Shown in pieces: positions 23,565 to 33,900 of a stretch of DNA of 64,000 bases (position 1 is its first letter; the number at the start of each line of letters is the position of its first letter). The translations under genes were made by a program, and so were the position numbers. The stretch is from Bombardia bombarda (lineage: Eukaryota; Ascomycota; Sordariomycetes; Sordariales; Lasiosphaeriaceae), in the NCBI GenBank assembly GCA_030512295.1, contig JAULSR010000007.1, forward strand, positions 62,001-126,000, read 5' to 3'. The notes under the pieces are model-generated. The model saw only the letters and a list, made by a program, of their open reading frames with translations, was not told the DNA's origin and ran no database searches.

Positions 23565-24668
23565 ATGCCTTCAGCAACAACAGTCCTCCCGACCAAACAG
23601 ACGGCCATCGTTGCCGAGGGTGCCGGCAAAATCAGCATCCGCCACGATGCGCCAGTTCCAGCACTCGGGCCAGGCATAGCCATGGTCAAGACGGCGGCGG
23701 TCGCCATCAACCCCGTCGACGCCAAGATGCTCGACTACAGCCCCGTCCCGGGCGCCATCCACGGCTACGACTTTTCCGGCACCATCGTCGCCCTCGGCAC
23801 GGACACACCCGCCCATCTCAAGATCGGGGACCGGGTGGCCGGCTTTGTGCACGGCATGAACCCAGGCCTGCCCGACGTGGGCGCCTTTGCAGACTACGTC
23901 GCTGCCTCGGCCGACCTCATCCTCCGCATCCCAGACGATATGACATTCGAGGATGCTGCATCCGTGGGCATGGGCTTGTTCACAGCTGGCCTGGGCCTCT
24001 TTCGCGAGCTGCGAATCCCAGCATCGCTCGACCCCAGCAAGGCAGAGCCACTGGCCCCTGAGCATGGGCCGGGCTTTGTCCTGGTGGCCGGCGGCAGCAC
24101 TGCTACCGGCACCCGGGCGATCCAGCTGCTGAGGCTGTGCGGCCTCCGCCCCATCGCCACGTGCTCGCCGCGCAACTTCGACCTGGTCAAGCGCTTTGGA
24201 GCAGAGGAGGCCTTTGACTACGGCGACCCAGACGTTGCCGCCAAGATACGGACCTACACTGGCAACACGCTCGAGTATGCACTCGACTGCGTCGCCACGG
24301 CCGAGACGACGCAGCTCTGCTACGGCGCTGTTGGCCGCGCCGGAGGCCGCTACGCCACTCTCGAGCCCTTCCGCGACGCCATCGCCTCAACGAGACCGCT
24401 CACCATCCAGCCATCCTGGCTCCTGGCACTGACGGTGTTTGGGCGCAAGGTTGCCCTGGACGGCGAGTATGCGCGCGATGTGATACCTGGAGATTACGAG
24501 TTTGCCAAGCAGTTTACTGCTCAGTTCCAGGCAGTCCTGGACCAGGGCAGGGTCGACGCCCATCCTGTCAAGATCATGACGGGCGGTTGGAAAGGCGTGA
24601 TTGAAGGCGTCGACATTATTCGCAAGCAGGCCGTTTCAGGACAAAAGTTGGTTTATCCTGTACAATGA
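23565..24668 (+). CDS. trans-acting enoyl reductase (MDR family)
   Basis: Single-exon 367-aa medium-chain reductase of the kind that reduces the polyketide enoyl intermediate with NADPH for PKS-NRPSs lacking an ER domain (LovC, TenC and ApdC type). Seen: an N-terminal GroES-like fold (KTAAVAINPVDAKMLDY, then GYDFSGTIVALG and GDRVAGFVHG), no zinc-binding Cys/His set, and the dinucleotide-binding loop VLVAGGSTATGTRAIQLL at about residues 167-184, whose GGSTATGT form is characteristic of this reductase group. The C-terminus is GGWKGVIEGVDIIRKQAVSGQKLVYPVQ. The start at 23565 was chosen over the upstream in-frame ATG at 23478 because family similarity begins there. The PKS-NRPS in this window lacks an integrated ER, which fits. 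A 19-bp direct repeat overlaps the stop codon. Confidence 0.88.
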   Translation: MPSATTVLPTKQTAIVAEGAGKISIRHDAPVPALGPGIAMVKTAAVAINPVDAKMLDYSPVPGAIHGYDFSGTIVALGTDTPAHLKIGDRVAGFVHGMNPGLPDVGAFADYVAASADLILRIPDDMTFEDAASVGMGLFTAGLGLFRELRIPASLDPSKAEPLAPEHGPGFVLVAGGSTATGTRAIQLLRLCGLRPIATCSPRNFDLVKRFGAEEAFDYGDPDVAAKIRTYTGNTLEYALDCVATAETTQLCYGAVGRAGGRYATLEPFRDAIASTRPLTIQPSWLLALTVFGRKVALDGEYARDVIPGDYEFAKQFTAQFQAVLDQGRVDAHPVKIMTGGWKGVIEGVDIIRKQAVSGQKLVYPVQ

Positions 24669-24688
24669 GGTTTATCCTGTGCAATGAG
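24651..24688 (+). repeat. 19-bp tandem duplication over the enoyl reductase stop codon
   Basis: GTTTATCCTGTACAATGAG (24651-24669) is followed at once by a second copy with one mismatch (24670-24688). The first copy encodes the last residues VYPVQ and the stop, and the second is in the 3' UTR. It does not change the protein. Confidence 0.9.
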
Positions 24689-25634
24689 TCTATGAGAGGG
24701 TGGATGAGCTGGACACATACGGATAGGGGCTGGGGGATTGTTTGTTTACAAGGGGGGCCCCCTTGTCACTTTCACTTGAGCCACCAGAGTACCTAGACTA
24801 AGACCAGCCGAAAAGCTTAATTCACTGCATGAGCATTGCGTCAGTACGCATTTTCAAGCATTTTCATGCATCGTCAGTAAGGTACCTTTGCAGCCACCAC
24901 CCTTTCCCTTCCTTCTGCATACGTTTCCCTGTTTCCAGAAAACCCACCCCCACACACAGCATGCTACACGCCACGGATCAAAACTCTGCAGCTAGGCATG
25001 CAAGTCTGGTGTAGCATTCTGTGTATCGCCCCTGCACTCCCCTGCACTCTGCTATGCACACAAGCCATACCTAGGTACCTAAGGTACTTTCTCGGTCTCG
25101 TCGGGAGCAGTCGGACATGTTGCCTGCTACGGTATGCCGATCAATAGTGGACCCTGGACCTGTCGGTGTATAATGAAACAGTTGCTGAGTGATAGCTATA
25201 CCTTATTTTATCACGTTACTTGCGCAGATAATAATGCCCGAAGTTCTATCAATACCAGTCTGGGTAGTTCTGATGCAGGATGCAGACTGGATATGTCAAA
25301 CCATGGACTGGCACCGCTGCAGCGTGTACCGACGGCACTGACATGAAATACGCCGAACGGATTCCCAATTCAATGCTCTTCCTATCACTCCGCGGCACTA
25401 AGTCTGGATCAGACCATCGGATGCGAGAAAATGCTAGAGCAATGACCATGAACCTCAAAGTGCATTTACCTCTACCACAAAGTGGTCCCGTACTAAAGAG
25501 TGCTACCCTGTATTTAAGAGAAACTTGGTCTGGTCTATGTGTCTGACTGTCTTGGACGAACTCGAATAAAATAGACACGATAGCTTCACTTCTCTCCCAA
25601 GCATTCCTACTTACTATACCATTCATTGACCATC
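24669..25634. promoter_or_regulatory. Intergenic region upstream of the 2OG oxygenase
   Basis: The 966 bases contain the 3' flank of the enoyl reductase and the promoter of the oxygenase. There is a GGTACCTAAGGTACTTT-type run near 25074-25090, a CCGAACGG half-site pair at 25353-25360 and a TATTTAAG stretch near 25510. No gene was found. Confidence 0.45.
25353..25360. promoter_or_regulatory. CCGAACGG half-site pair (candidate Zn2Cys6 site)
   Basis: CCG and CGG triplets spaced by two bases, about 275 bases upstream of the 2OG oxygenase start. It resembles the CCGAATTCGG palindrome in the MFS/reductase promoter. Functional relevance is inference. Confidence 0.2.
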
Positions 25635-26756
25635 ATGACTGCCAACAACGTGGAAGAAGGGCAGAGTACCACCGTCGTCAAGAACGACGAGAAGTACATC
25701 CCCACCATTGACCTCCGTGAATACTTTGAGCCCCAGACGCCCACGAGCAAGGAAGAGCTCGTGACCAAGGTCAGAGTCGCCTGCCTCGAGCATGGCTTCT
25801 TCCAGGTCGTCGGCCACGGCGTGCCGGTAGAGTCGCAGCGCGCCGTCCTCGAGGCTTGCAAGCTCTTTTTCGACCTACCCATGGAGAAGAAGAGGGCTAT
25901 GTCTCTGCACAAGTTCTCGTGGCGACGCGGCTACGAGGGCCCTGGCGAGCAAAAGGCCAATGATCCCCACAAGTCGCGCGACGAGATCATGCCGGACCAA
26001 AAGGAGGTGAGTCATGGCCCTAGACCCAACACCAACTAACTAACACTACATACACACACTCATATAACGGAACATCAACGCTAACATGACATACACTATC
26101 AGGGCTTCTTCGTCGCCGGGGATCTTCCCCTCCGAGACGTGGGCTTCGCCAAGGGCCCCAACATCTGGCCTGCCGAGGAGGACCTCGCAAGCAACGTCTT
26201 CAAGGACCCAGTCATGGAGTACTGGAGCCATATGGTGGACGTCGGCCGCAAGATCATGGAAGTCCTGGTCGTATCCCTGGGCCACCCGCCCTCGGTGCTC
26301 GAGTCCTTCACCAACGACGTGGCCGCCATCATCAAGCTGCTCCGCTACCCGGCCCACACCTTCACCGACCCGCGCCTGTTCGGGTCCGGCCAGCACCACG
26401 ACTACGGCGGCCTGACCATCCTCCTGCAGCAGCCCGGACAGGACGGCCTCGAGGTCTGGCACCAGCGCACCCAGCAGTGGATCGAGCTGCCCGCCCTCGA
26501 GGACAAGTTCGTCATCAATCTTGGGGATATGGTGCAGCGCTGGACCGGCGGTGTCTACAAGAGCACCCTGCACCGCGTCATCAACAAGACGGGCACCCTG
26601 AGGTACTCGGTCCCCACCTTCTGGCATGGCGATCTCCATGCCACAAACTACCTGGACCCTAACGACAAGAGCACCGAGACGGTTCAGGAGTTTATCAAGA
26701 AGAAGTTCTACTCGGGCTACAACCTCTCGGATGACCTTATTCCTGTTGCCATGTAG
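25635..26756 (+). CDS. 2-oxoglutarate/Fe(II)-dependent dioxygenase (tailoring oxygenase)
   Basis: Predicted soluble oxygenase of the isopenicillin-N-synthase-like superfamily that uses Fe(II), O2 and 2-oxoglutarate to hydroxylate, desaturate or rearrange a small molecule. Exons 25635-26006 and 26103-26756 with a 96-nt GTGAGT...CAG intron give 341 aa. Seen: an N-terminal DIOX_N domain (IPTIDLREYF, ACLEHGFFQVVGHGVP) and a C-terminal 2OG-FeII_Oxy domain with the iron triad H222-x-D224 (GQHHDYGG) and H281 (STLHRV), plus the 2OG-binding R291-x-S293 (RYS). All catalytic residues are present. It converges with the P450 gene, so the two tailoring genes are tail to tail. The start at MTANN was preferred over the ATG three codons upstream (25626) only by context. 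Its substrate in the PKS-NRPS pathway is inferred, not shown. Confidence 0.88.
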
Positions 26757-27386
26757 GTGGAGAAGGAACTGGAGCAGAATGGAGACGGGGTCTTTTTCGG
26801 GGGGGGGGGGGGGGGGGGGGGGAGTTGAGATTGATAAACACCAATAATGGGATTGTTTGGCACACGGCGCAGTTAGTTGAAGGCCTGAGATAGAACAAAG
26901 TAGCAATAAACATTAACGTCATTTGTCAACAATAAGTTTGTTATTTTGATTTAATGAAATCAGACTTGTCTTCATGGTGATAACTTGACTTTAAGTAACG
27001 TAGCTTCCCTTAACCAGGAACGGGAAATAGGACAGCTCCAAGATTTGAACATGATAATCAATTGACTTTCGGTTTTGTTTTGATTTGTTCCGAGTTGGCG
27101 AAAGCACGTATTTTACATATGGCATCCTGGATGCAATTGAAAGATGTGACGGCAGAAGTCTAACATTACATATCGTATGTAAAAGAGTAGAATCGTGCAG
27201 GAGCATGTTATTTAGATTGAAGTCATGATTCATGTACCAATTTCTCACTCATCCGTATGTCTCGTAATCCGTCATCCCTAGGTTCATGCAACCCTCATCC
27301 ATATTTATAGACCGAGCCACTCTACCAATCTGATAAATGTCACCTCATGTCCCACAATTTCCAACTACTAGACCAGAGCACAATGT
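26757..27386. other. Convergent 3' region with a 24-base poly-G tract
   Basis: The 630-base space between the convergent oxygenase (+) and P450 (-) genes. An uninterrupted run of 24 G lies at 26799-26822, 43 bases after the oxygenase stop, probably in its 3' UTR. The rest is AT-rich and non-coding. Confidence 0.7.
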
Positions 27387-29466
27387 CTACTCTCTCTGCA
27401 CATCCCTCAACTTGACAGCCAACTCAGGCTTCACCCAGAATCGCATGACCCTGCACCGGTCAAGCCAGTCCTGGCTCCTCTCCTCCAGCTCGAGATCAAA
27501 CGACCAAAAGACCTTGGCAACAATGAGTCGCATCTCGGCATACGCCAAGTTCCTGCCCAAGCAGCTGCGAGGACCAAAACTGAACGGCTGGCATGCATTC
27601 CTGTTATCATTGGCGTACTCCTCATCGCCCATCCACCGCTCGGGCACAAACAGGTCCGCATTCTTAAAGTTGCGCTCCGAGTGATATGCGGCATAGTGGC
27701 TCACCGACACCACAGTCCCCTCGGGGATAAAGTGACCGCTGATGAACTCGCCGCCCTGCGGCACAACCCGTCCGAAGCCCGCCACGACAGGTGGGAAGCA
27801 GCGCAGCGCCTCTGTCAGGACAGCAAGCAGGTAGGGCGCGTCATTGACCCCGGCAAGAGTAATGTCGCTGTACGTGGGGAACTTGGTGCGCAGCTCGTCC
27901 TTGAGCTTCTGCATGACACGGGGGTTCTTGAGCAACAGCCAGGTTGTGCCGGCGAGCAGCGACGACGTGGTCTCAGAGCCGGCGTTGAGAAGGAGGAAGG
28001 CGTTGGAGTCGATTTCTTGCTGGGTCAACCTGGCGCCCTTGTTTCCGTTGTTTGCCAGGATCAGGCTCATAAAGTCCGGTCGGGTCGTTTCTCGCTCGGT
28101 TCGGGTCTTGACCTGGGCCGACACCCAGGACAGATATTCCTTCCTCTTGGCAATGACATTCTTGTCAACAACCAGATTTCCGAGATATTTGAGCCACGGG
28201 AAGTGGGCCAGGACGTGCAGAAAGCGCAGCGACTTGAACGACTGGGTGAGCAGCTCGACGTATTGGTGCGTCGAGAGATCGTGGAGACACCCAAATGGCT
28301 GGCCTGCAGCATCATCACCACTCGTTAGTCCACAATTTTACCGGCAGTGCCAAGACGAAAAAGACCCGGGGACAGCTGAAGTGCTGCACGTAGATAAGCT
28401 TACCAAACATCAAATCGGCCACAACATCAAACGTAGTCCAGTTGTACCACTTGACCATATCTTGCGCCTCGTCGCTTGCGGCGGCCGCCTCCTTGAGTCG
28501 ACTGACGAGCTGGTCGACATAACGCTGGACAAGCGGCTCCTGCGCCGCCACGGCTCTCTCGCTGAAAGCATGTGCAAGTACCCGCCGACCTCGCGTGTGG
28601 TCCTCGTCGTTGGCCTGCAGGATGGACGGCGCACCGTTGCTTGGGTTGACGTACCACACGGGATCCTGCAATGCACACACGCACACAACTCAATTAGCAT
28701 CTGTTGGCATCCAATCACCTGGACTCCAATTAAGACATTGGGTGTGTCACGGAATCCTTCCAACACGCACATCATACATGCCCACACACACAAATGTACG
28801 TAGTTGTGCATATATGTATGCGCCTTTTGGATCAAAATAGATGCCGCACTAACTGACCTTTTTCATATTCTGATGTCCCTTGAGGCGGCCCGTCCGGAAT
28901 CCTGTAAAGCAAAGGTGGTGATGTGCATGTGAGCCGACATATAATGCAACCACCCGCTCGCGCGTCGCGATAAAGATTCGATCAACAATAAAGAAGGTGC
29001 GAATCCTTCAACATCCTTCGAAATCAGGAAGAAAAAGAAAGAAAACAAACCATAAATGTCTGGAAATGCCGTCTCGCCAGAGATGAACGACACCTCATTG
29101 GGCGCCACCCGGACAACGCTTCCATACTTGTCGTGCAGCTTCACAGTGTTTCGAACCGTTGTTCCCGCAACCATGTGCTTGGCGATTGGGATCATGGACA
29201 GGGCATTCAACTTGGGTCCCGGAATGTGGCGCATGGGATTGAAGTAGATTGTGTACAGCGCTTTGCAGATTAGGTAGCCAACCGACTTTCATTTTTCCAC
29301 GTCAGTTATCGCCAACGCACAGTCATGAATAGGTACATGCCATATTAGACATGGAAGTCCTAGCGCGAATTCATCCAAGGCCATCATTATTCAGATGTAC
29401 GTCGGTCAGACCTACCAGAAAGGTAAAAGCCCCTATCATGGCCATCTTGTTGCCAACGTCGTCCAT
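27387..29466 (-). CDS. Cytochrome P450 monooxygenase
   Basis: Membrane-anchored P450, probably on the ER, resembling fungal isotrichodermin C-15 hydroxylase-like (CYP65-type) enzymes. Five exons: 29466-29416, 29285-29051, 28901-28858, 28665-28404 and 28303-27387. All are GT-AG and in frame, giving 502 aa. Seen: an N-terminal hydrophobic anchor spanning the first intron (MIGAFTFL/SVGYLICKALYTIYF), the Pro-rich hinge HIPGPKLN, helix-C DHTRGRR, oxygen-binding helix I LNAGSETTSS, ExxR (EALR), PERW, and the heme loop FSFGPRSCLG with the iron ligand at C445. All hallmark motifs are intact. In PKS-NRPS clusters such P450s oxidise or ring-expand tetramic acids. Which reaction this one performs cannot be told from sequence. 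It is divergent from the PKS-NRPS, with 1.5 kb between them. Confidence 0.9.
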
Positions 29467-29759
29467 CTTGTGATACTTTGACGGGTTCTGAGTGGATGCA
29501 CACACGGCTGAGATGGGTAGGCGTATTTAATGGCGTATATAATGGCGTATTTGATCCGACTAAGATACTTGGCATCTCGATTTAGGACGGGAGAAAAGAC
29601 GGGAAAGACGAATACAGATGGATGCCAAGAGTCTGAAGGATCAAGTGGCTTGGCGGTCGGAAATATACTGAATCCCCAGACGAAGTCTGCCAAGTAGCAC
29701 AAGGCCCTCGCAGACCCCAGAAAAGTCTATTTTCTGGTTTTTTTTCCACTTTCTTGCCT

Positions 29760-29921
29760 AAAACACTACTAATCAATCTCATTCATCAAAATGCCTCGCA
29801 AATATCCAGCCTGCTCACGGCAACCGGCAACGGCGATGCCAGTTATCGCAACATGGAATATCTGATCGACAACATCGCAGACAGCTCAGTCATGTCCTAT
29901 GCGAGCTTTCGGGAGGGGTAA
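29760..29921 (+). pseudogene. Coding-like fragment, possible gene remnant or terminal exon
   Basis: One frame reads about 53 codons to TAA at 29919-29921, with a convincing protein texture (SLLTATGNGDASYRNMEYL, then IDNIADSSVMSYASFREG). No ATG opens it and a stop lies just upstream. A possible acceptor (ATCCAG at 29804-29809), preceded by a CTAAT branch-like sequence, would make it a last exon, but I found no upstream exon. It may be debris of a lost cluster gene. I do not recognise the family. Confidence 0.25.
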
Positions 29922-30323
29922 CGAGGAACTCAGACCGAGAAGCTCCACACACCAAAGGTCGCTAGGTAAGGTAGTCAGTATCTGGGGGAAGCCTTCCTGG
30001 AGACTGACAGTCTGCCTGCATCCATGAATACCTAGGTAGGTAACTACACTTGCATGCAGCAAGATCTGCAAGAAGATAGATGCTTCGTCGTCGTCGTGTC
30101 GCGAATAGAGCCCATCGGGTATACGTACACTTTGCACATGCATGGCAAATGGGTTGGTGGGTGGCTGTGGGTACTTTCGGCGGTTTTCCTCATCTGGCTT
30201 ATAACCCAACCACCCCTGTCGGCTCTCACGGGCCGAAACTTCAAGTAAAGAAAGACGATACTTCCCTTTGCGGCAGCAGCATTTTCAAATCCAGCATGCC
30301 GAAAACGCCATGCTTCTCTTGCA

Positions 30324-30334
30324 GCCGAATATCG
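30324..30334. promoter_or_regulatory. CCGAATATCGG half-site pair (candidate Zn2Cys6 site)
   Basis: CCG and CGG triplets separated by five bases, sharing CCGAAT and TCGG with the 23321 palindrome. It lies about 620 bases upstream of the PKS-NRPS start, in the promoter region shared with the P450. Regulatory function is inference. Confidence 0.25.
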
Positions 30335-30952
30335 GAATCTGGCTGATTGGTCTTGGCCATCTCGTTCCATTGACACTGCTACCTACGTCACCGGTTCGGC
30401 TACCACACCCCCTTTGATGCGATGTGATCTCTGTTGACATTCATGCGGCTCCAACTTTACTTCGGCTTTTTCGATCAGATCGAGTCTACCCGGATGGAGA
30501 TATTCGTTGTTTTGCTGTTTCGTGTAAGCTACCTGATAGATAGTCTGAAACTCACTCTTCGGTGTGGGACTTGTTGACGGCGTTTGCAAAGATAGGAGAA
30601 TTAAACAGATAACCGGAATGACCCGAATTACTCTCTTGACCACGCAGAAGTCTGTGAATACCGGCCACTTGCCAAGGCTACACAACTTTCGGTGGCTTAA
30701 TGCTGAATCTATCAAGTCGTTATCGCGAGCTGCTATGAGGCGGTCGGTTGAATTTGAATCCATGTTGTTGGAATATTTGAAGAGCAGTTGCCAAAACGCC
30801 TGTACTTTAACGAGTACTATTAAGTGCTTTTCTCATTAAGAGATTCTCTCGTTCCTGACAGACTCCCATATGCAGACAAGTTGTATCTGTTTGTGACAAC
30901 TCGCAGCCAGAAACTCCACCCACTCCACAAACAGAGACCTCTATTGGCAGCC

Positions 30953-33900
30953 ATGGTTTCTTCACGGCCCGAACCTATTGCTGTAGTGGGCAGCGGCTGC
31001 CGCTTCCCGGGCAGTGCCAGCTCCCCCTCAGCACTGTGGAAACTCCTCGAGAAGCCCAGAGATGTCTCAAAGGAGATACCTGATGACAGGTTTGAGCTCA
31101 AGGGCTACTACCACGCCAAAGGCGCCCATCACGGAACGACAAACGTGACGCGTGCCTACATGCTGGACGAGGATGTGCGTGTCTTTGATGCCACCTTTTT
31201 CAACATCAGCCCTAATGAGGCAGACGCCATTGGTAAAGTGCCACCAGTCTCTTGACACCACCCTCTGCGGTCTAGATCAATGCTGATAGGTGATCTTTTC
31301 TTGGCACTATAGACCCCCAGCAGCGGTTGCTGATGGAAGTGGTCTATGAGGCGCTTGAAGCCGGTGGTCACCCCATCGAGGGTCTTCGCGGCTCAGACAC
31401 AGCTGTGTATGTCGGCACCATGTCGGTTGACTACAACGACATTCTCATTCGCGACATCGACACCACACCCACATATTTCTCCACTGGAACTTCCCGCGCC
31501 ATCCTGGCCAACAGAATCTCCTACTTCTTTGACTGGCATGGGCCATCCATGACCATCGATACAGCCTGCTCATCGAGCATGGTTGCGCTGCATCAGAGTG
31601 TCCAGTCGCTGCGAAATGGCGAGGCGCGTGTGGCAATCGCCGGCGGCACTGAGTTGCTGCTGGGCCCTGAACAGTTCGTTGGTGAGAGCAAAATGAACCT
31701 TCTCTCCCCCGACGGCCGTTCGCGCATGTGGGACTCGGACGCAAACGGCTACGCACGCGGCGACGGCATCGCGGCCGTAGTGCTGAAGAAGCTGAGCGAT
31801 GCCATTGCCGACGGCGACCACATCCAGTGTCTCATCCGAGAGACGGGCGTCAACCAGGACGGAAAGTCAACGGGCTTAACCGTACCAAGCTCAGAGGCCC
31901 AGACAGCTCTGATCAGGCAGACGTACGCTAGAGCAGGCTTGGACATTTCCAACCCCGAAGACTGCCCACAATTCTTTGAGGCCCACGGCACTGGCACCAA
32001 GGTGGGCGACCCGCGTGAGGCAGCTGCCATCAGCGAGTGCTTTGGCCGTCAGACCCAGAGCCTGAACGGGAATCCTCTCTATGTCGGCTCCATCAAGACC
32101 ATCATTGGCCATACCGAGGGCACGGCTGGTCTGGCTGGTGTCTTGAAGGCCTGTCTGGCCATCCAGAATGGCGTCTTGCCGCCAAATCTGCTCCTCAATC
32201 GTTTGAACCCCGAGGTTGCCCAGTACTGCGATAACCTTCTTGTACCCACAACCTTGACGATATGGCCCGCGTTACCTGAAGGGGTACCACGACGAGCCAG
32301 CGTCAACAGCTTCGGTAAGTGAAATCTGACGTTTCTGCTCATAGCCCCTGAGTCGATTATGGTATGCTGACGTTTTTTCCCTCTTTTCCTCAAACCAACA
32401 GGCTTTGGAGGTACCAATGGCCACGCAATTGTGGAGAGCTATGAGCCTTCACTTCATAATCAGCTTTTGGACAACAAGGCCGCTGTCACGCCATTCACAC
32501 CCTTTACCTTTTCAACAGCAACAGACGAGTCCCTCGTTGCTCTTCTCCAGAGCTACTCAGACTTCCTGAAGTCCAGCGACTCAGAGATGATCAACCTCAG
32601 CGATATGGCTTGGACGTTGCAGTCACGCAGGTCTGCGCTTCCATTCAAGGTAGCCTTTGCTGCCTCCACTGTCGAGGGGCTGGCCTCCAAGATCGATAAG
32701 AAGCTTGAGCAGACCAAGAGCTCTCCCCCAGGAACTAGTGTGGGCGTCCGATCATCTCCCGCCAAGCCTCAGTTGCTGGGCGTGTTCACAGGCCAGGGCG
32801 CGCAGTGGGCGACCATGGGCGCCCAGTTGATAAAGGCATCAGCCGTTGTCCGTGAAAAGATTGATCAGATGGACCATTCCCTGGCCACGTTACCAGAGGC
32901 AGACCGTCCGTCGTGGAAAATTGCGGACCAAATTTCCGCAGCCAAGGGCGTTTCCCGCCTCGGTGAGGCCGCCTTGTCGCAACCGCTCTGCACAGCCGTT
33001 CAGGTAGTTCTTGTCGACTTGTTGCGGGGCGCGGGCGTCACTTTTAAGGCGGTTGTTGGCCACTCATCTGGTGAGATCGCAGCCGCTTACGCCGCCGACT
33101 TCATATCTGCTCATGACGCTATCCGAATTGCATACTACCGTGGTGTGCATGCAAAGCTCTCCAAGGGCGCAAAGGGTCAAAAGGGCGCCATGCTTGCAGT
33201 TGGCACGTCGTGGGAAGACGCCCAGGAGCTCCTCGACCTGCCAGCCTTCAGGGGTCGTGTCAAGATTGCTGCTCAAAACTCCCCAGCCAGTCTCACCTTG
33301 TCTGGAGATGCCGACGGTATTGCCCACGCTAAACGAGTCTTTGACGAGGAGAAGAAATTCGCTCGTCTGCTTCTCGTGGATACGGCATACCACTCCCACC
33401 ACATGATCCCGTGCAGCCAGCCCTACGTACACTCGTTGCGGACCTGTGGAATCCAAGTCAACTACAACCGTGACACTTCTTGTACTTGGTACTCAAGCGT
33501 TAAGCATGGCGAGCCAATGCAGCCCACTGAGGAACTCGGTGATCTGTACTGGAGAGACAACATGGTCAACGCCGTCTTGTTTGCCGATGCTGTCAAGGCC
33601 GCTGCGGGAGCAAATCCGAATCTCGCTGTGGAAGTTGGTCCCCATCCAGCCTTGAAGGGGCCGGCACAGCAGAATCTTGCCGATGTGCCCTTGACTATTC
33701 CCTACACGGGCGTCTTGGCTCGTAGCACCAACGATGTTGAGGCCTTCTCGGACGGTCTTGGTTTCATCTGGACGCACCTCGGCCCTGGCGCCGTCGACTT
33801 CCAGACATACCAGAGACTGGTATCGCCCGGCAACCAGGCTCCCAAGCTTTGTGTCGGTCTCCCTTCATACCCATGGAACCACGGCAGAGTCCACTGGCAC

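Larger units (their letters stand above)
29467..30952. promoter_or_regulatory. Divergent promoter region, P450 / PKS-NRPS
   Basis: The 1.49 kb must contain both promoters. It includes CCGAATATCGG at 30324-30334, similar to the palindrome in the MFS/reductase promoter, ACCTAGGTAGGTA at about 30030-30042, and a coding-like fragment at 29760-29921 described separately. Confidence 0.5.
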
